A stretch of 64,000 nucleotides of DNA from an uncultured Bacteroidota bacterium (GTDB lineage: Bacteria; Bacteroidota; Bacteroidia; B-17B0; Aurantibacillaceae): the NCBI GenBank assembly GCA_903834765.1, contig CAILKE010000025.1:62001-126000 (forward strand). Direction: 5' to 3'. The position numbers and the translations under genes were made by a program. This document shows, piece after piece, positions 43,856 through 54,341 of this stretch. How positions within the stretch are numbered: position 1 is the first letter of the stretch; each line of letters opens with the position of its first letter. The notes under the pieces are model-generated. The model saw nothing but the letters and a program-made list of their open reading frames with translations, searched no databases and was not told the DNA's origin.

Positions 43856-44284
43856 TTACCAAGCTTCACTTGTTCTATAAACCGTTCCCTTAAATAAAGC
43901 TACTAAAGATGTATCAGAGGCTTTGTAAAGTTTAATGGTATAAATTCCAATTTTATTAGAACAACTTTCTTCCTTAGCTTCGCCTATAATGATGTCATTT
44001 TCTACCAAAGGTTTTATATGAGAAATGGAAGTTTCAACTGATACAGATTTTTGTCCGCGAGAATTGGATGCAAAACCCAGAGCGCTATCTGCAAATGAAT
44101 AAGTAATCCCTCCATGCGCTGTTCCATGCCCATTAAGCATTTCCTTACTAACAGTCATTTTTAATTTACAAGAACCTTTTTTTATTTCTAAAATTTCTAC
44201 CCCTAACCATTGACTAAAATAATCTTTAGCCATCATTATATCAACTATTTCTTTAGGAGATTGCATTACATGCGAGGCTTCCAA
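43856..44284 (-). CDS. Hotdog-fold thioesterase, PaaI-like
   Basis: The 142-residue protein has the family motif NGHGTAHGGITYSFADSALG near residues 51-70, including the HGG loop and the catalytic Asp/Glu region, and ends in a typical FKGTVYRT strand. PaaI enzymes hydrolyse acyl- or aryl-CoA thioesters. Its start overlaps the cobalamin adenosyltransferase gene by 19 nt, so they are translationally coupled. Confidence 0.87.
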   Translation of the reverse strand: MEASHVMQSPKEIVDIMMAKDYFSQWLGVEILEIKKGSCKLKMTVSKEMLNGHGTAHGGITYSFADSALGFASNSRGQKSVSVETSISHIKPLVENDIIIGEAKEESCSNKIGIYTIKLYKASDTSLVALFKGTVYRTSEAW

Positions 44285-44820
44285 GGCGTTTCAATAGCAT
44301 TATGATCTATCACTAATTTTCTTGACAATACAAATAAATAATCTGATAAGCGATTTAGGTACTTGTATGTTAATTCATTTACAGGATGCTCTTCATTTAA
44401 ACGTAACACACATCTTTCCGCTCTACGACAAACACAACGCGCTATATGGCAAAAAGAAACAGTTGTATGTCCGCCTGGTAATACAAAAGATTTCATTTCA
44501 GGTAAATGCTCATTCATTTCATCAATTTCTTTTTCTAACAACTCTATATCTTTTTCGGAAATTTGAGGAAGAACCATTTTGTTTTTTTCAGGATCGGCCG
44601 CTAATAAGGAACCAATCGTAAATAAACGGTCTTGAATTTCAATTAACACTTCGCGGGATTTTTCATCAATATCTTGATCTCTCATTAAACCAATATGAGA
44701 ATTTAATTCATCCACAGTTCCATAAGCTTCAATACGAATGTCAAATTTAGGTATACGTGTACCGCCTATTAACCCCGTTAATCCTTTATCTCCTGTTTTA
44801 GTATAAATTTTAAAAGCCAT
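44266..44820 (-). CDS. Corrinoid adenosyltransferase, PduO type
   Basis: The 184-residue enzyme transfers adenosyl from ATP to cob(I)alamin. It has the N-terminal YTKTGDKGLTGLIGGTR ATP-binding segment, EAYGTVDELNSHIGL and the CRRAERCVL helix near 130 that lines the active site. It indicates use of adenosylcobalamin-dependent enzymes such as methylmalonyl-CoA mutase, none of which lie in the window. It follows the TonB receptor gene by 10 nt, which suggests the receptor could import a corrinoid, but that is only inferred. Confidence 0.92.
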   Translation of the reverse strand: MAFKIYTKTGDKGLTGLIGGTRIPKFDIRIEAYGTVDELNSHIGLMRDQDIDEKSREVLIEIQDRLFTIGSLLAADPEKNKMVLPQISEKDIELLEKEIDEMNEHLPEMKSFVLPGGHTTVSFCHIARCVCRRAERCVLRLNEEHPVNELTYKYLNRLSDYLFVLSRKLVIDHNAIETPWKPRM

Positions 44821-44830
44821 TGTTAGTTTA

Positions 44831-47227
44831 TTAAAACTTAATACTCAAATTAATATTTGGCAAAATAGGTAATTGATTTACGCGTTTATTTTTGATACGA
44901 TCGTAGTAAAAAATATTTTCTCGATTATATACGTTTGTTGCCCCAATGTTTACTTCAAAACGAGTATGTGTGTTTATATCATAAAACCACTTAATGCTAA
45001 TATCCATGCGGTGATAATCGGGTAAACGTTGAGAGTTGTAATCGCCTGGCACGTATCCTAAAGTAGCATTAGTGCTAGTGTAATTTGATGTAAATTGATT
45101 ATTAAAATCGATTTGTGGATAGTATCCTTGAGTTGGTGTGAAAGGAAAACCTGAACCAAAATTCCAACGGATACTTAAATCTAAATTACGTTTTTTACCA
45201 AATGTATAAGTTCCTACTAAGTTCACATTATGCCTTCTGTCATAAATTGGAGCATATTCAAATACATCTCCACTTACTGTATTACCTGTGTATCTTTTAT
45301 TAAATGTTAAAGAGTAGACAGCCCAAAAATAGAATCGCTTTTTTTCATATTTAGCAGTCAAATCTAAGCCTGTAGCCTTACCAGTTTCCATCACAAATGT
45401 TTTTTTCTGAGCGTCTGGTTTATCAGCATTTGCTTGTGTATCATCATAAATTTTATTCTGATTAACAGCGGCCATTTGTGTAAAGTTTTTTTGATATCCT
45501 TCAATCTGAATTTCTAAATGTTTAAATAAATCAATTTCCATTCCTCCTACTACATGCCATGCTTTTTGAATAAGACTGTTATTAGTATTTACAGTATTGT
45601 TATTTTGGTCTTTATAAGTTTGCGGCAATCCATCGGGTCCGTTAATAAATCCATAAAATAAATTCACAACATCCTTATTAGAGCTAGCGCTCATTAAACT
45701 TTGACTATACATACCAGCAGCTCCTTTAAAACGAACAGCTTTCAAAACATGGTAAACGGCGTTTGTAAATCCGCCTCTGTCTTTGTCTTTAAATAACTGA
45801 CCAGGACTAAACTTAACGCTAACACGAGGCTCTGGCGATAATTGTCCAAATGTAGCATAGTATTGTAAACGGAAACTAGGCTCAATTACAAAAAACTTCT
45901 TTTTCTCTAAAAAGCGATATTTTAGAAATCCCGCTATCTCCATAGAGTTCTTGGCATAGCTAATTTGAGACAACAATGGTGTTTGGATATCATAAGTGGT
46001 ATTGGTTCCTACTAACTCAAAACCATATTTCAATTCATTACGACCAAAATATTTTAAGAAATTAAAACCACCATTAAATCCACCTACAGAACTTGATTTT
46101 TTATCAGTTTCAGTTGCACCCTGAAAATTTATTTTATATTGAGAGTATGCAAAATTCCCTTCTACTAATAATGAGGAGTTTTGAGGAATTAAGATAAAAT
46201 TACTACCAGCGCCATAAGAAGTCCATTTAAATGAAGCTAAACCATCGTAAACCACTTTATCGTTAAAATTGTAACCGAATAAATTTACCTTACTACCATT
46301 ATTTCCATTAAAAGATACTTTTCCGTATAAATCTGTATAATAAAACGGTAAACCATCTTTATTAGCATAAGGATATAATACTTTAGATGTTTGAGGTAAA
46401 TAAGATGTTTTTCCTGATAATAAGAAAGAAGAACTTCCTTTTCCATTTTCTTTTAATTTTTTTAAAGGGCCTTCTAGTGTTAATTTGGCGCCAAACGTTG
46501 ATGCTGAGACTTTTCCCGAAACACGTTTTTTATTACCATCACGAGTTGTAATGTCCATAATGGAAGATGTTCGTCCTCCATATTCAGCACCAAATCCAGC
46601 ACTATAAACATCCGCGCTACGCATGATATCATTATCAAATACAGAGAATAACCCTATAGAGTGAAAAGGATTGTAAATTACCATTCCATCTAATATTACT
46701 TTATTTTGAATTGGTAAACCACCTCTGATATATAGCTGTCCACCCTGATCTCCAGTAAAAACAACACCTGGTAATACCTGTAAATACTGTGCTAAATCTG
46801 GCTCTCCTACACTTGGTAACTTATTAATTGCAACGGGATCAATTTTTTGTAAACCTACGTTTGGATTCTCCACTTTTTCAGTAGTTTGAGCTGAAACCTC
46901 TACTTCTCCAGTTGTTATACCTCCCTTGAAGGCATAGAATTTTTTACTTACAATTTCACCAGCTTTTATTGTAATACTTTCTGAAATAGTATCAAATTCG
47001 AGATTGGTTACCATCAATGTATAAGAACCCGGTTTCACTTTATTAACAGAGAAATAACCATTGATGTCAGAAGAAGCACCAGTAGTAGTTCCTTTGAGGT
47101 ATACATTAGAAAAAGCAACTGGTTCGCCATTATCTTTATTATATATAAAACCCCTGATGGTAGCAAATTGCGAAAAACCAAGCGTCGTCATTAAAAAAAG
47201 GCAACAAGTATATAATATTTTATTCAT
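44831..47227 (-). CDS. TonB-dependent receptor with carboxypeptidase-like regulatory domain
   Basis: The 798-residue outer-membrane transporter has a signal peptide (LYTCCLFLMTTLGFSQ), a CarbopepD-type domain (TIRGFIYNKDNGEPVAFSNV to VTNLEFDT) at about 20-90, a plug with LAQYLQVLPGVVFTGDQGG and LYIRGGLPIQNKVILDGM, and a 22-strand barrel ending in INLSIKF, with the terminal aromatic needed for outer-membrane insertion. The ligand is not predictable; the neighbouring adenosyltransferase makes a corrinoid a reasonable guess. Confidence 0.9.
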   Translation of the reverse strand: MNKILYTCCLFLMTTLGFSQFATIRGFIYNKDNGEPVAFSNVYLKGTTTGASSDINGYFSVNKVKPGSYTLMVTNLEFDTISESITIKAGEIVSKKFYAFKGGITTGEVEVSAQTTEKVENPNVGLQKIDPVAINKLPSVGEPDLAQYLQVLPGVVFTGDQGGQLYIRGGLPIQNKVILDGMVIYNPFHSIGLFSVFDNDIMRSADVYSAGFGAEYGGRTSSIMDITTRDGNKKRVSGKVSASTFGAKLTLEGPLKKLKENGKGSSSFLLSGKTSYLPQTSKVLYPYANKDGLPFYYTDLYGKVSFNGNNGSKVNLFGYNFNDKVVYDGLASFKWTSYGAGSNFILIPQNSSLLVEGNFAYSQYKINFQGATETDKKSSSVGGFNGGFNFLKYFGRNELKYGFELVGTNTTYDIQTPLLSQISYAKNSMEIAGFLKYRFLEKKKFFVIEPSFRLQYYATFGQLSPEPRVSVKFSPGQLFKDKDRGGFTNAVYHVLKAVRFKGAAGMYSQSLMSASSNKDVVNLFYGFINGPDGLPQTYKDQNNNTVNTNNSLIQKAWHVVGGMEIDLFKHLEIQIEGYQKNFTQMAAVNQNKIYDDTQANADKPDAQKKTFVMETGKATGLDLTAKYEKKRFYFWAVYSLTFNKRYTGNTVSGDVFEYAPIYDRRHNVNLVGTYTFGKKRNLDLSIRWNFGSGFPFTPTQGYYPQIDFNNQFTSNYTSTNATLGYVPGDYNSQRLPDYHRMDISIKWFYDINTHTRFEVNIGATNVYNRENIFYYDRIKNKRVNQLPILPNINLSIKF

Positions 47228-47245
47228 AGGTAGTTTTTAGTGGGT

Positions 47246-47253
47246 CAAATTTA
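47246..47253 (-). promoter_or_regulatory. -7 element for the TonB receptor operon
   Basis: TAAATTTG on the minus strand matches TAnnTTTG, 18 nt before ATG 47227. Confidence 0.5.
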
Positions 47254-47356
47254 ATAATTAAAGTGGTTAAAAAAAGGGATTATTTTTGTATGATAATAAC
47301 TATATAAATGGAATCCTGTTGGATTTCATTTATATAAATAAAAAAGTTATTGGTTA

Positions 47357-49921
47357 TTAAAGCACCAACTCTTTCTTCTTAGAAGCAAAGTAAAAACTAG
47401 CGATAACACTTGCTAATAATAATATAGAACCAAATAAAGCAATGGTATTTCCAACTTTATAAGAACTAGGCTCAAATTTAAATTCTATTTTATGTTTTCC
47501 TGCTGGGATTTCCATGCCTCGTAAAATATAATTAACACAAGTATGAGGCGTTAAAGCGCCATCTATATAGGCATTCCATCCTTTAGGATAATATATTTCT
47601 GCAAATACTGCAAAACCTTTGTCTTTAGCATCAGATTCATAAACCAAATCATTCGCTTTATAAGATACCATTTTTATGCTTCCGGTCTTATCATAAGAAT
47701 TTGCAATTGGAGCCAAGGATTTGTTTTTTTCTTGAATAATAACACCAGTTTTAGTGTTTACTTTTCTTAACCCAAGGATTTCTTCATCAGAATTCGCTAC
47801 TGTTTTAACATCTCTAATAAACCAAGCATTACCATTTGCCTGAGGATTTTTAAATGGAATTGGTTCAGATTTGGTAGGTAAAATGATGTATTTTGTATTT
47901 AACATATTTAATACACCTAATTGAGAGGTTAATACATTAGTTAACGAATCGTTACCAGCAGCGGTTTGTATGCCATTGTAAAAAGTTTGAATTTCATTAT
48001 CTAATTGAAAATCGACAATTTCTTGATATTTTCTCAATTTAGCACCATGATAGCCTCCTATAGATTTATGATAATAAGATGTGGTAGCATCTTGGAATGG
48101 GCTTGACGTTAAATTTAATACACGGTAATCTAGGGTTTTATCTAATAAAATTTGTTCATCCGCCGTCGTTTTTACTGGAGCATCATAAGGATTGGATTTA
48201 GAGAAATTTTTCTCATTTAAATATCTGCTAGCTACAGGCCATAAATCTGCTAATATAAAAACACCTAATACAACTAAAAATAATTCTAGTTTTAATTTTT
48301 TAGTCATGTATAAGAATAAAAAGATTGACGCTAAGCCTATAAATATCAATGAACGACGAGCATCGCTTGCAGCTATATGTTCACGGGCTATTGCCATGTT
48401 TTTAAATAAATCAGGGACAACCTCGGATATTTGAGCATCAGTGGCGCCTTGCTGTTTGTATGCTTTTATGAGTTGAGCTTCTTCGCCGTCAGGTATGAAA
48501 GAATTTGTGATTGAAGGAATAAATGCACTGATAAAACAAAAACCACCAACGACGGCTATAGAAATGATTAATACTTTTTTTAATTCTAATTGCTTATTTA
48601 TAAATGGTAAGTTTATTAAATGATTAGTTAAAGCTGTTGTTTTAATAAACTTGTCTAAAGCCAAAACAGCCAACAATGGAATGGTTAATTCGGCTATTAC
48701 CAATATCATCGATACTGCTCTGAACTTATTATACATAGGCACATAATCCATAAACAGATTTGTTAAAGGCATGAAATTTTTGCCCCAAGCTAACATTACA
48801 GATAATAAAGTAGCAATAAATAATGGCCATTTTAAAGGATGATCAATAATTAAAAAGCCTAAAAAAGCTAATAACATCACTATAGAGCCAATATAAACTG
48901 GTCCACTTGTAAAAGGTTGGTCTCCAAAATAAGCTGAGCTTTGAGCAACCTGCTCTCTCATTTGTCCATCCACTTTTTTCAAAGCATCTTTATCTACATT
49001 TCCAATAGCACCAGAGGCACCTCCTTTAAAATTAGGAATCAACATTGTAAAGGTTTCGCCAACGCCATAACTCCACTGGGTAGCATAATCTTTATCTAAA
49101 CCAGATGTTTTATTTTCTGCATTACTTTTTTGATCGGCGGCAATCGTTAAATCTGATTTAGCTCGAATCGTATAATTACCATACTCATAAGTGCACCATA
49201 AACTTCCAGCATTTGGTAATAAACCTACAATGGTGGCGCCGATAAATAAGGCTATTCCAATAAAGAATGGTTTGACATTTTTTTGTTTCAAAGCAGAAAT
49301 AAAATAACTCAACATCACCATACCAAACAACATAAAGCCATAATAAGAAATTTGAGGATGGTTCGCATTCAACTCCATCGCCATAAATAAAGCTGTGACG
49401 GCAAATCCCAACCAATATTTACCTCGCATCAATAATATGATACCACCCAAAAGTGGCGCTAAATAACCTATAGCATTGGCTTTTGAGTTATGACCTGCTT
49501 CGAGTATAATAAAAAAATAGGAAGAAAACCCATAAGCTAAAGCTCCAACTAAGGCTAACCATGGGCTAATTTCTAAACATAATAAAAGGATAAAAAAACC
49601 AACAAAGCATAAGAAAATATATCCACTAGGGTGAGGTAAAAAACCGTGGAATACTTTATCTATTGATCCTAACCAATTACCAGGATATGCTGTAGATATT
49701 TGATAAGCAGGCATTCCTCCAAACATCGAGTTTGTCCATAAGGGCTCTTCTCCTGGGTAAACTTTTCTGAAATCCTTAATTTCTTGACTCATGGCTGCTG
49801 CTCTAGAAATATCACCTTGTTCAAGCGATTTACCAGAATATAAAGGGCTAAACTGAATGATTGTGATGATAGCAAAAATGATAATCGCTACTAAATGAGG
49901 AAGGTATTTCTTGAAATTCAT
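47357..49921 (-). CDS. YfhO-like integral membrane protein
   Basis: From ATG 49921 the protein has 854 residues. It has about a dozen membrane helices, a large extracytoplasmic loop with YGVGETFTMLIPNFKGGA and RAVSMILVIAELTIPLLA, and a C-terminal periplasmic part ending in FYFASKKKELVL after YYPKGWNAYIDG. This pattern fits the YfhO family, GT-C-like proteins linked to glycosylation of teichoic acids in Gram-positives; the Bacteroidota role is unknown. A start at 49948 is excluded because a promoter element lies within it. Confidence 0.82.
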   Translation of the reverse strand: MNFKKYLPHLVAIIIFAIITIIQFSPLYSGKSLEQGDISRAAAMSQEIKDFRKVYPGEEPLWTNSMFGGMPAYQISTAYPGNWLGSIDKVFHGFLPHPSGYIFLCFVGFFILLLCLEISPWLALVGALAYGFSSYFFIILEAGHNSKANAIGYLAPLLGGIILLMRGKYWLGFAVTALFMAMELNANHPQISYYGFMLFGMVMLSYFISALKQKNVKPFFIGIALFIGATIVGLLPNAGSLWCTYEYGNYTIRAKSDLTIAADQKSNAENKTSGLDKDYATQWSYGVGETFTMLIPNFKGGASGAIGNVDKDALKKVDGQMREQVAQSSAYFGDQPFTSGPVYIGSIVMLLAFLGFLIIDHPLKWPLFIATLLSVMLAWGKNFMPLTNLFMDYVPMYNKFRAVSMILVIAELTIPLLAVLALDKFIKTTALTNHLINLPFINKQLELKKVLIISIAVVGGFCFISAFIPSITNSFIPDGEEAQLIKAYKQQGATDAQISEVVPDLFKNMAIAREHIAASDARRSLIFIGLASIFLFLYMTKKLKLELFLVVLGVFILADLWPVASRYLNEKNFSKSNPYDAPVKTTADEQILLDKTLDYRVLNLTSSPFQDATTSYYHKSIGGYHGAKLRKYQEIVDFQLDNEIQTFYNGIQTAAGNDSLTNVLTSQLGVLNMLNTKYIILPTKSEPIPFKNPQANGNAWFIRDVKTVANSDEEILGLRKVNTKTGVIIQEKNKSLAPIANSYDKTGSIKMVSYKANDLVYESDAKDKGFAVFAEIYYPKGWNAYIDGALTPHTCVNYILRGMEIPAGKHKIEFKFEPSSYKVGNTIALFGSILLLASVIASFYFASKKKELVL

Positions 49922-49936
49922 ATTTATTATTTTAAG

Positions 49937-49944
49937 CAAATATA
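49937..49944 (-). promoter_or_regulatory. -7 element for the YfhO-like gene
   Basis: TATATTTG on the minus strand, 15 nt before ATG 49921; it rules out the longer frame start at 49948. Confidence 0.6.
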
Positions 49945-50013
49945 ACAAATGGTTTAATTTTAAGAAGCTTAAAAAGCATTATTTATTCGTATTTTAGCAC
50001 GCTTAATAATTTT

Positions 50014-51864
50014 ATGAAGAAACTATTTTCGGTACTTAAATACACCAAAAATTATAAATCACAAACTCGGCTGAATATTTTATTTAATATTCTATTCGCA
50101 GTATTTTCTATTTTTTCTATTTCCTTATCTATTCCCTTTTTAAAGTTAATTTTCGATAATGAGTCTAGTGCTTTTTATAAGGATATAATTGCTAAAGGCT
50201 TACCTGCATTTTCATATACTGGAAGTTATGTTAATAGTTGGGCAAACTTTAAAATGTCGGAAATCATTATTACTCAAGGAAAGCCGCAAGCGCTAATTAT
50301 TATTTGCCTTGTAGTTTTTATTGCCACCTTATTCAAAAACTTCTTTCGATATATGGCTATGTATTTTTTAGCACCCATCCGAAATGGGGTTGTTATGGAT
50401 CTTAGAAATAAAATGATTAAAAAATCTTTAGAATTACCCTTGTCTTATTTTAGCGAAGAACGTAAAGGAGATATGATGAGTCGTATGACCACAGACGTTA
50501 TTGAAATAGAATGGTCTATCATGCAAACTTTAGAAAGTATTTTCAGGGAACCAGTTCTTATTATCATTTCATTAGTAATGCTTATTGCGTTAAGTCCATA
50601 TTTAACCTTATATGTATTTTTACTTTTACCTGTTGCTGCAGGAGTTGTAGCCATTGTAAGCAAAAGTTTAAAAAATCGTTCCACTAAAAGCAAAGAAGTA
50701 TTTGCCCACTTATTTAATATTATGGAAGAAACCTTGGGTGCTCTTAAAATTATTAAAGCATTTACAGGTGAGAAAAGCGTGCAACAAAAATTCGAAAAAA
50801 CAAACGAAGAGTATAATAGATTATCGGTGAGTTTATACCGAAGAGCTGATTTAACATCTCCCATCAGTGAAACGGTAGTGCTTGGCGTTTTACTATTAAT
50901 ATTATTTATTGGTGGCTGCATGGTTTTTAATGGAACTGGTGGGCTATCTGGAGCTTCATTTTTAGGTTATTTTGCTATTGCTTCTCAAATTGTTCCACCG
51001 ATTAAACAATTAACCATTTCCTACAATAATATCCAAAAGGGGTTAGCTTCTGAAGAACGTATCGAGAAAATATTACATGCTGAAAACACCATCACAAATG
51101 CTTCAGACGCGATAACAATGCCTCCATTTAAGACTTCCATACAATTTAATCATGTATCATTTTCTTACAAAAAAGGAGATGAAGGATACGTCTTAAGAAA
51201 CATTAATCTTGCTATTAGTAAAGGTAAAACCATAGCTTTGGTTGGACAAAGTGGTAGTGGGAAAACAACGTTGGCTGATATGATTCCTCGTTTTTATGAT
51301 ACAGATTTGGGAGAAATAACGATTGACGGTAAACCAATTAAACACATTCATGTCGAAAGTTTACGCAAACAAATTGGAGTTGTAACGCAAGAAAGCGTGC
51401 TGTTTAATGATACGATTGAAAACAATATTGCATTTGGATTAGACCATATAGATCAATCAAAAATAGTTGAGGCAGCTAAAATTGCTAATGCACATGAATT
51501 TATTTTACAACAACCTAATGGCTATCAAACTAATATTGGCGACAGAGGCGGAAAGTTGAGCGGAGGGCAACGCCAACGAATTAGTATTGCTCGCGCTATT
51601 TTAAAGAATCCACCTATCTTAATTTTAGATGAAGCAACCAGTGCGTTGGATACCGAAAGCGAACGCTTAGTACAAGATGCCTTAACTAATTTAATGAAAA
51701 ACAGAACTAGTATTGTGATTGCTCATCGCTTAAGCACAATTATCAATGCCGATGAAATCGTTGTGATTGACAAAGGGATTATTGCCGAAAAAGGCTCTCA
51801 CCAAGAACTTTTAGATAAAAATGGTATCTATAAAAAATTATTTGAAATGCAGAATTTTAAGTAA
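50014..51864 (+). CDS. ABC exporter, MsbA-like half transporter
   Basis: The 616-residue protein fuses a six-helix membrane domain (1-330) to an ATPase. The coupling stretch LSYFSEERKGDMMSRMTTDV is typical. The ATPase has Walker A GQSGSGKTT near 415, signature LSGGQRQR near 520 and Walker B ILILDEATSALD with the following switch histidine in VIAHRLSTI. It probably flips lipids or lipid A precursors, or exports a drug; it functions as a dimer. It is divergent from the YfhO-like gene and convergent with the subtilase. Confidence 0.92.
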   Translation: MKKLFSVLKYTKNYKSQTRLNILFNILFAVFSIFSISLSIPFLKLIFDNESSAFYKDIIAKGLPAFSYTGSYVNSWANFKMSEIIITQGKPQALIIICLVVFIATLFKNFFRYMAMYFLAPIRNGVVMDLRNKMIKKSLELPLSYFSEERKGDMMSRMTTDVIEIEWSIMQTLESIFREPVLIIISLVMLIALSPYLTLYVFLLLPVAAGVVAIVSKSLKNRSTKSKEVFAHLFNIMEETLGALKIIKAFTGEKSVQQKFEKTNEEYNRLSVSLYRRADLTSPISETVVLGVLLLILFIGGCMVFNGTGGLSGASFLGYFAIASQIVPPIKQLTISYNNIQKGLASEERIEKILHAENTITNASDAITMPPFKTSIQFNHVSFSYKKGDEGYVLRNINLAISKGKTIALVGQSGSGKTTLADMIPRFYDTDLGEITIDGKPIKHIHVESLRKQIGVVTQESVLFNDTIENNIAFGLDHIDQSKIVEAAKIANAHEFILQQPNGYQTNIGDRGGKLSGGQRQRISIARAILKNPPILILDEATSALDTESERLVQDALTNLMKNRTSIVIAHRLSTIINADEIVVIDKGIIAEKGSHQELLDKNGIYKKLFEMQNFK

Positions 51865-51905
51865 AAAGACTTACCATCTACATTTGAAATTTAAAAAATA
51901 TTAAA

Positions 51906-51922
51906 CGCTACGATTATTAATT
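51906..51922 (+). repeat. 17-bp direct repeat, copy 1
   Basis: CGCTACGATTATTAATT lies at the 3' end of the subtilase gene, overlapping its stop codon; the identical copy is at 54342-54358 on the other side of the gene. Confidence 0.5.
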
Positions 51923-54181
51923 TTTAATAATTACTGTTTTTAAAATCGAACTCGAATTTACAGTTGAAACTGTTGTGAAATAAATTCCTGATGATAATTC
52001 CGGAAGTATAATTTCTAATTGATTTTGATTATTCAATGATACATTGTTTTTAGAGAAAACAATTACTCCTGCCGTATTACGCACTTCTACTGTTATTGGA
52101 TCAGTAGTGATACCAATTTTTTCAATTATAAAATGTCCGTTATTAGGGTTAGGGTACATCTCTAAATTTGAATTTACACTAAGCGATCTATCATTGATTC
52201 CGGTTTGAATTAAAGCTTCCTTTACTGCTTGATAGGCATTTATTTTTCCTGCACCCCAAATAGTTGCATTAGGCGTTACGGTTGTGTAGATATCTTTAAT
52301 TGCTGTTTGTGCTAAAATATTTTTTATTTGTTGTGGTGTAAAAGATGGATTTACCTGTAATAATAAAGCAACGATACCTGTTGCCATAGGCGAAGACATG
52401 GACGTGCCACTCATTTCACCATAATAATAATTCTTACCATTTAATGGATTTGTAAATGTTCTAACAACATTTGTTTTAGATGAACCAGTTGCCGAATATG
52501 CTGTATCAAAAGAACTAACAGAAGAAGCAATCGTTAAACCAGGCGCAGTAATTTCTGGTTTTGTTCTATTATCTGTTGTAGGACCATGGCTAGAAAATGG
52601 AACGATTTTATTGACGTTTACATAGGTATTATAACTCCAAGAGCTTCCTGCAAGGTCAACATAACTTACTTTAGAAGCATAAGCACCAATGGTTATAGCG
52701 GATTTTGTACATGCCATTTCACCAATAGTGTATTCTACATCTCCTGCTATTGCTCCTGGAATACCAGCAGCTGAAAAGGATCCATAATAACCACTTGATT
52801 GTTTAACATAACCTTCCCATGCATGAACTCTTCCATTTTTTGCTTTAATAGTTAAGCATAAATTATTAGCGGTTTTACTATAAACATCTAATAATACATG
52901 TGGCTTCAGATTGTAATCAGAAGCAATTGCTGTTAGTTTAAAATAACAGGTATCATTTGCCGCTCCAACGATAAAGGTATCTAGGGTTGAATTATTTAAT
53001 GTAAATAATCTTGTTTCATTGATCAATGTCGATGTATTATACAGTGCAAGTTTTACTTCAAAAGTTTTAGAAACATCCCCCCAAATATCTAACCATGTTT
53101 TCTTTTCAGGAAGGTAAGTACTAAAATTAACAACTGTTTTAAGGAGAGAATCTGTTAACGTAAAATCTTTTTTTATATGTACGTTATTTGTGCCATTGTT
53201 ACCTGCTGATAAAACAAATAATTTTCCTGGACCTGTTAAGTTATCACAGGCTTGACTAAACAAAGAAGTTCCATCATGAGGGCCAACAGTGCAACCCCAA
53301 CTTAAATTTACAACTGCAGGTTTACCAACAGATGCAGCGTATGTATAAACATAATTAATTCCATCTATTATATCAGACATACCTGCACTAGTCCATTGAG
53401 ATGATTGAGGTGTAATACCAACCATCACAATATCACTTTCAAAGGCTACGCCTCTGTATTTACCTGAAGTTGCGCTGCCATATCCAGAACCAGCCACAAT
53501 GCCTGCAACATGCGTTCCGTGTGTTTGTAAAGCATTATCAGTGCTATCAGTAACTATACTTAGAGAATCAGTTAATTCTTTTCCATAAGAAAAGCCTGAT
53601 GGAGGCGTACCTGTACTTTTTTGTTCCCAAACTCTTTTTATTCTGTATTTGTTCCCAAGTGTATCATAAAAAGCAGGATGCGTATAATCAAGCCCAACAT
53701 CTAGTATACCAACAACCACATTTTTTCCGGTATAAGGAATAGGTAAAGAAATTCCTTTGTGAACAGAATCAACTCGAGTAGTTTTACGGGCCATATCTAA
53801 ATTTGGATGAATCGCTTCGTCTAATTGTATATACTCTATTCCGTTGATTGCTATAAAATCATTGAACTTATTTTCAGGAATTTGTACAGTCCAAATATTT
53901 CCGGCTTTTGTGCCAACCTTCACATTCAATGCTACAAATTGAGAATCATTGATAGTAGAAGTAACTTTAATTAATGCACTTAAAAAAACAGTGTTTTCAA
54001 TTTTTTTATAAACAGCTGAATTGCTCTTTGTTTTATAGGCAGAAGCGATATTAGCATTATGTATAAATTGCTGAGTAAATGCCGATAATTTTGCATTAGA
54101 TGTATGTTGTGCATTCATAGTAATACTATGCATTGTAATAATAATTGCACTTAAATTAATTAAAGAATAAATATTTTTCAT
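51917..54181 (-). CDS. Subtilisin-family (S8) serine protease with type IX sorting tail
   Basis: The 754-residue protein has a signal peptide, a prodomain-like region, and the S8 catalytic triad: Asp161 in VVGILDVGLDYTHPAF, His221 in HGTHVAG and Ser594 in GTSMSSPMA, with Asn328-type oxyanion residue in LSAGNNG. A long insert with immunoglobulin-like strands separates His and Ser. The C-terminus (LEMYPNPNNGHFIIEKIG to ILKTVIIKN) is a type IX sorting domain, so the protease is exported. It probably degrades external protein. A 17-bp direct repeat flanks the gene. Confidence 0.9.
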   Translation of the reverse strand: MKNIYSLINLSAIIITMHSITMNAQHTSNAKLSAFTQQFIHNANIASAYKTKSNSAVYKKIENTVFLSALIKVTSTINDSQFVALNVKVGTKAGNIWTVQIPENKFNDFIAINGIEYIQLDEAIHPNLDMARKTTRVDSVHKGISLPIPYTGKNVVVGILDVGLDYTHPAFYDTLGNKYRIKRVWEQKSTGTPPSGFSYGKELTDSLSIVTDSTDNALQTHGTHVAGIVAGSGYGSATSGKYRGVAFESDIVMVGITPQSSQWTSAGMSDIIDGINYVYTYAASVGKPAVVNLSWGCTVGPHDGTSLFSQACDNLTGPGKLFVLSAGNNGTNNVHIKKDFTLTDSLLKTVVNFSTYLPEKKTWLDIWGDVSKTFEVKLALYNTSTLINETRLFTLNNSTLDTFIVGAANDTCYFKLTAIASDYNLKPHVLLDVYSKTANNLCLTIKAKNGRVHAWEGYVKQSSGYYGSFSAAGIPGAIAGDVEYTIGEMACTKSAITIGAYASKVSYVDLAGSSWSYNTYVNVNKIVPFSSHGPTTDNRTKPEITAPGLTIASSVSSFDTAYSATGSSKTNVVRTFTNPLNGKNYYYGEMSGTSMSSPMATGIVALLLQVNPSFTPQQIKNILAQTAIKDIYTTVTPNATIWGAGKINAYQAVKEALIQTGINDRSLSVNSNLEMYPNPNNGHFIIEKIGITTDPITVEVRNTAGVIVFSKNNVSLNNQNQLEIILPELSSGIYFTTVSTVNSSSILKTVIIKN

Positions 54182-54341
54182 GTGTTGTAGGGTCTTTATT
54201 TTTATAGATTATATATAACCAAATTAATTGAATACTACTTCTCGTTTCAACTATTCTAGCTTAACAAATATAAAATATTTTGGCGATTACAGCATTTATG
54301 AGCGCACAATTTTTCTATAATAATTGCCTCTAAAAATGTAT

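Noticed and set aside
46900-47356. Possible B12 riboswitch upstream of the TonB receptor
   Set aside because: The conserved B12-box (GCCACTG) and supporting stems are not seen.
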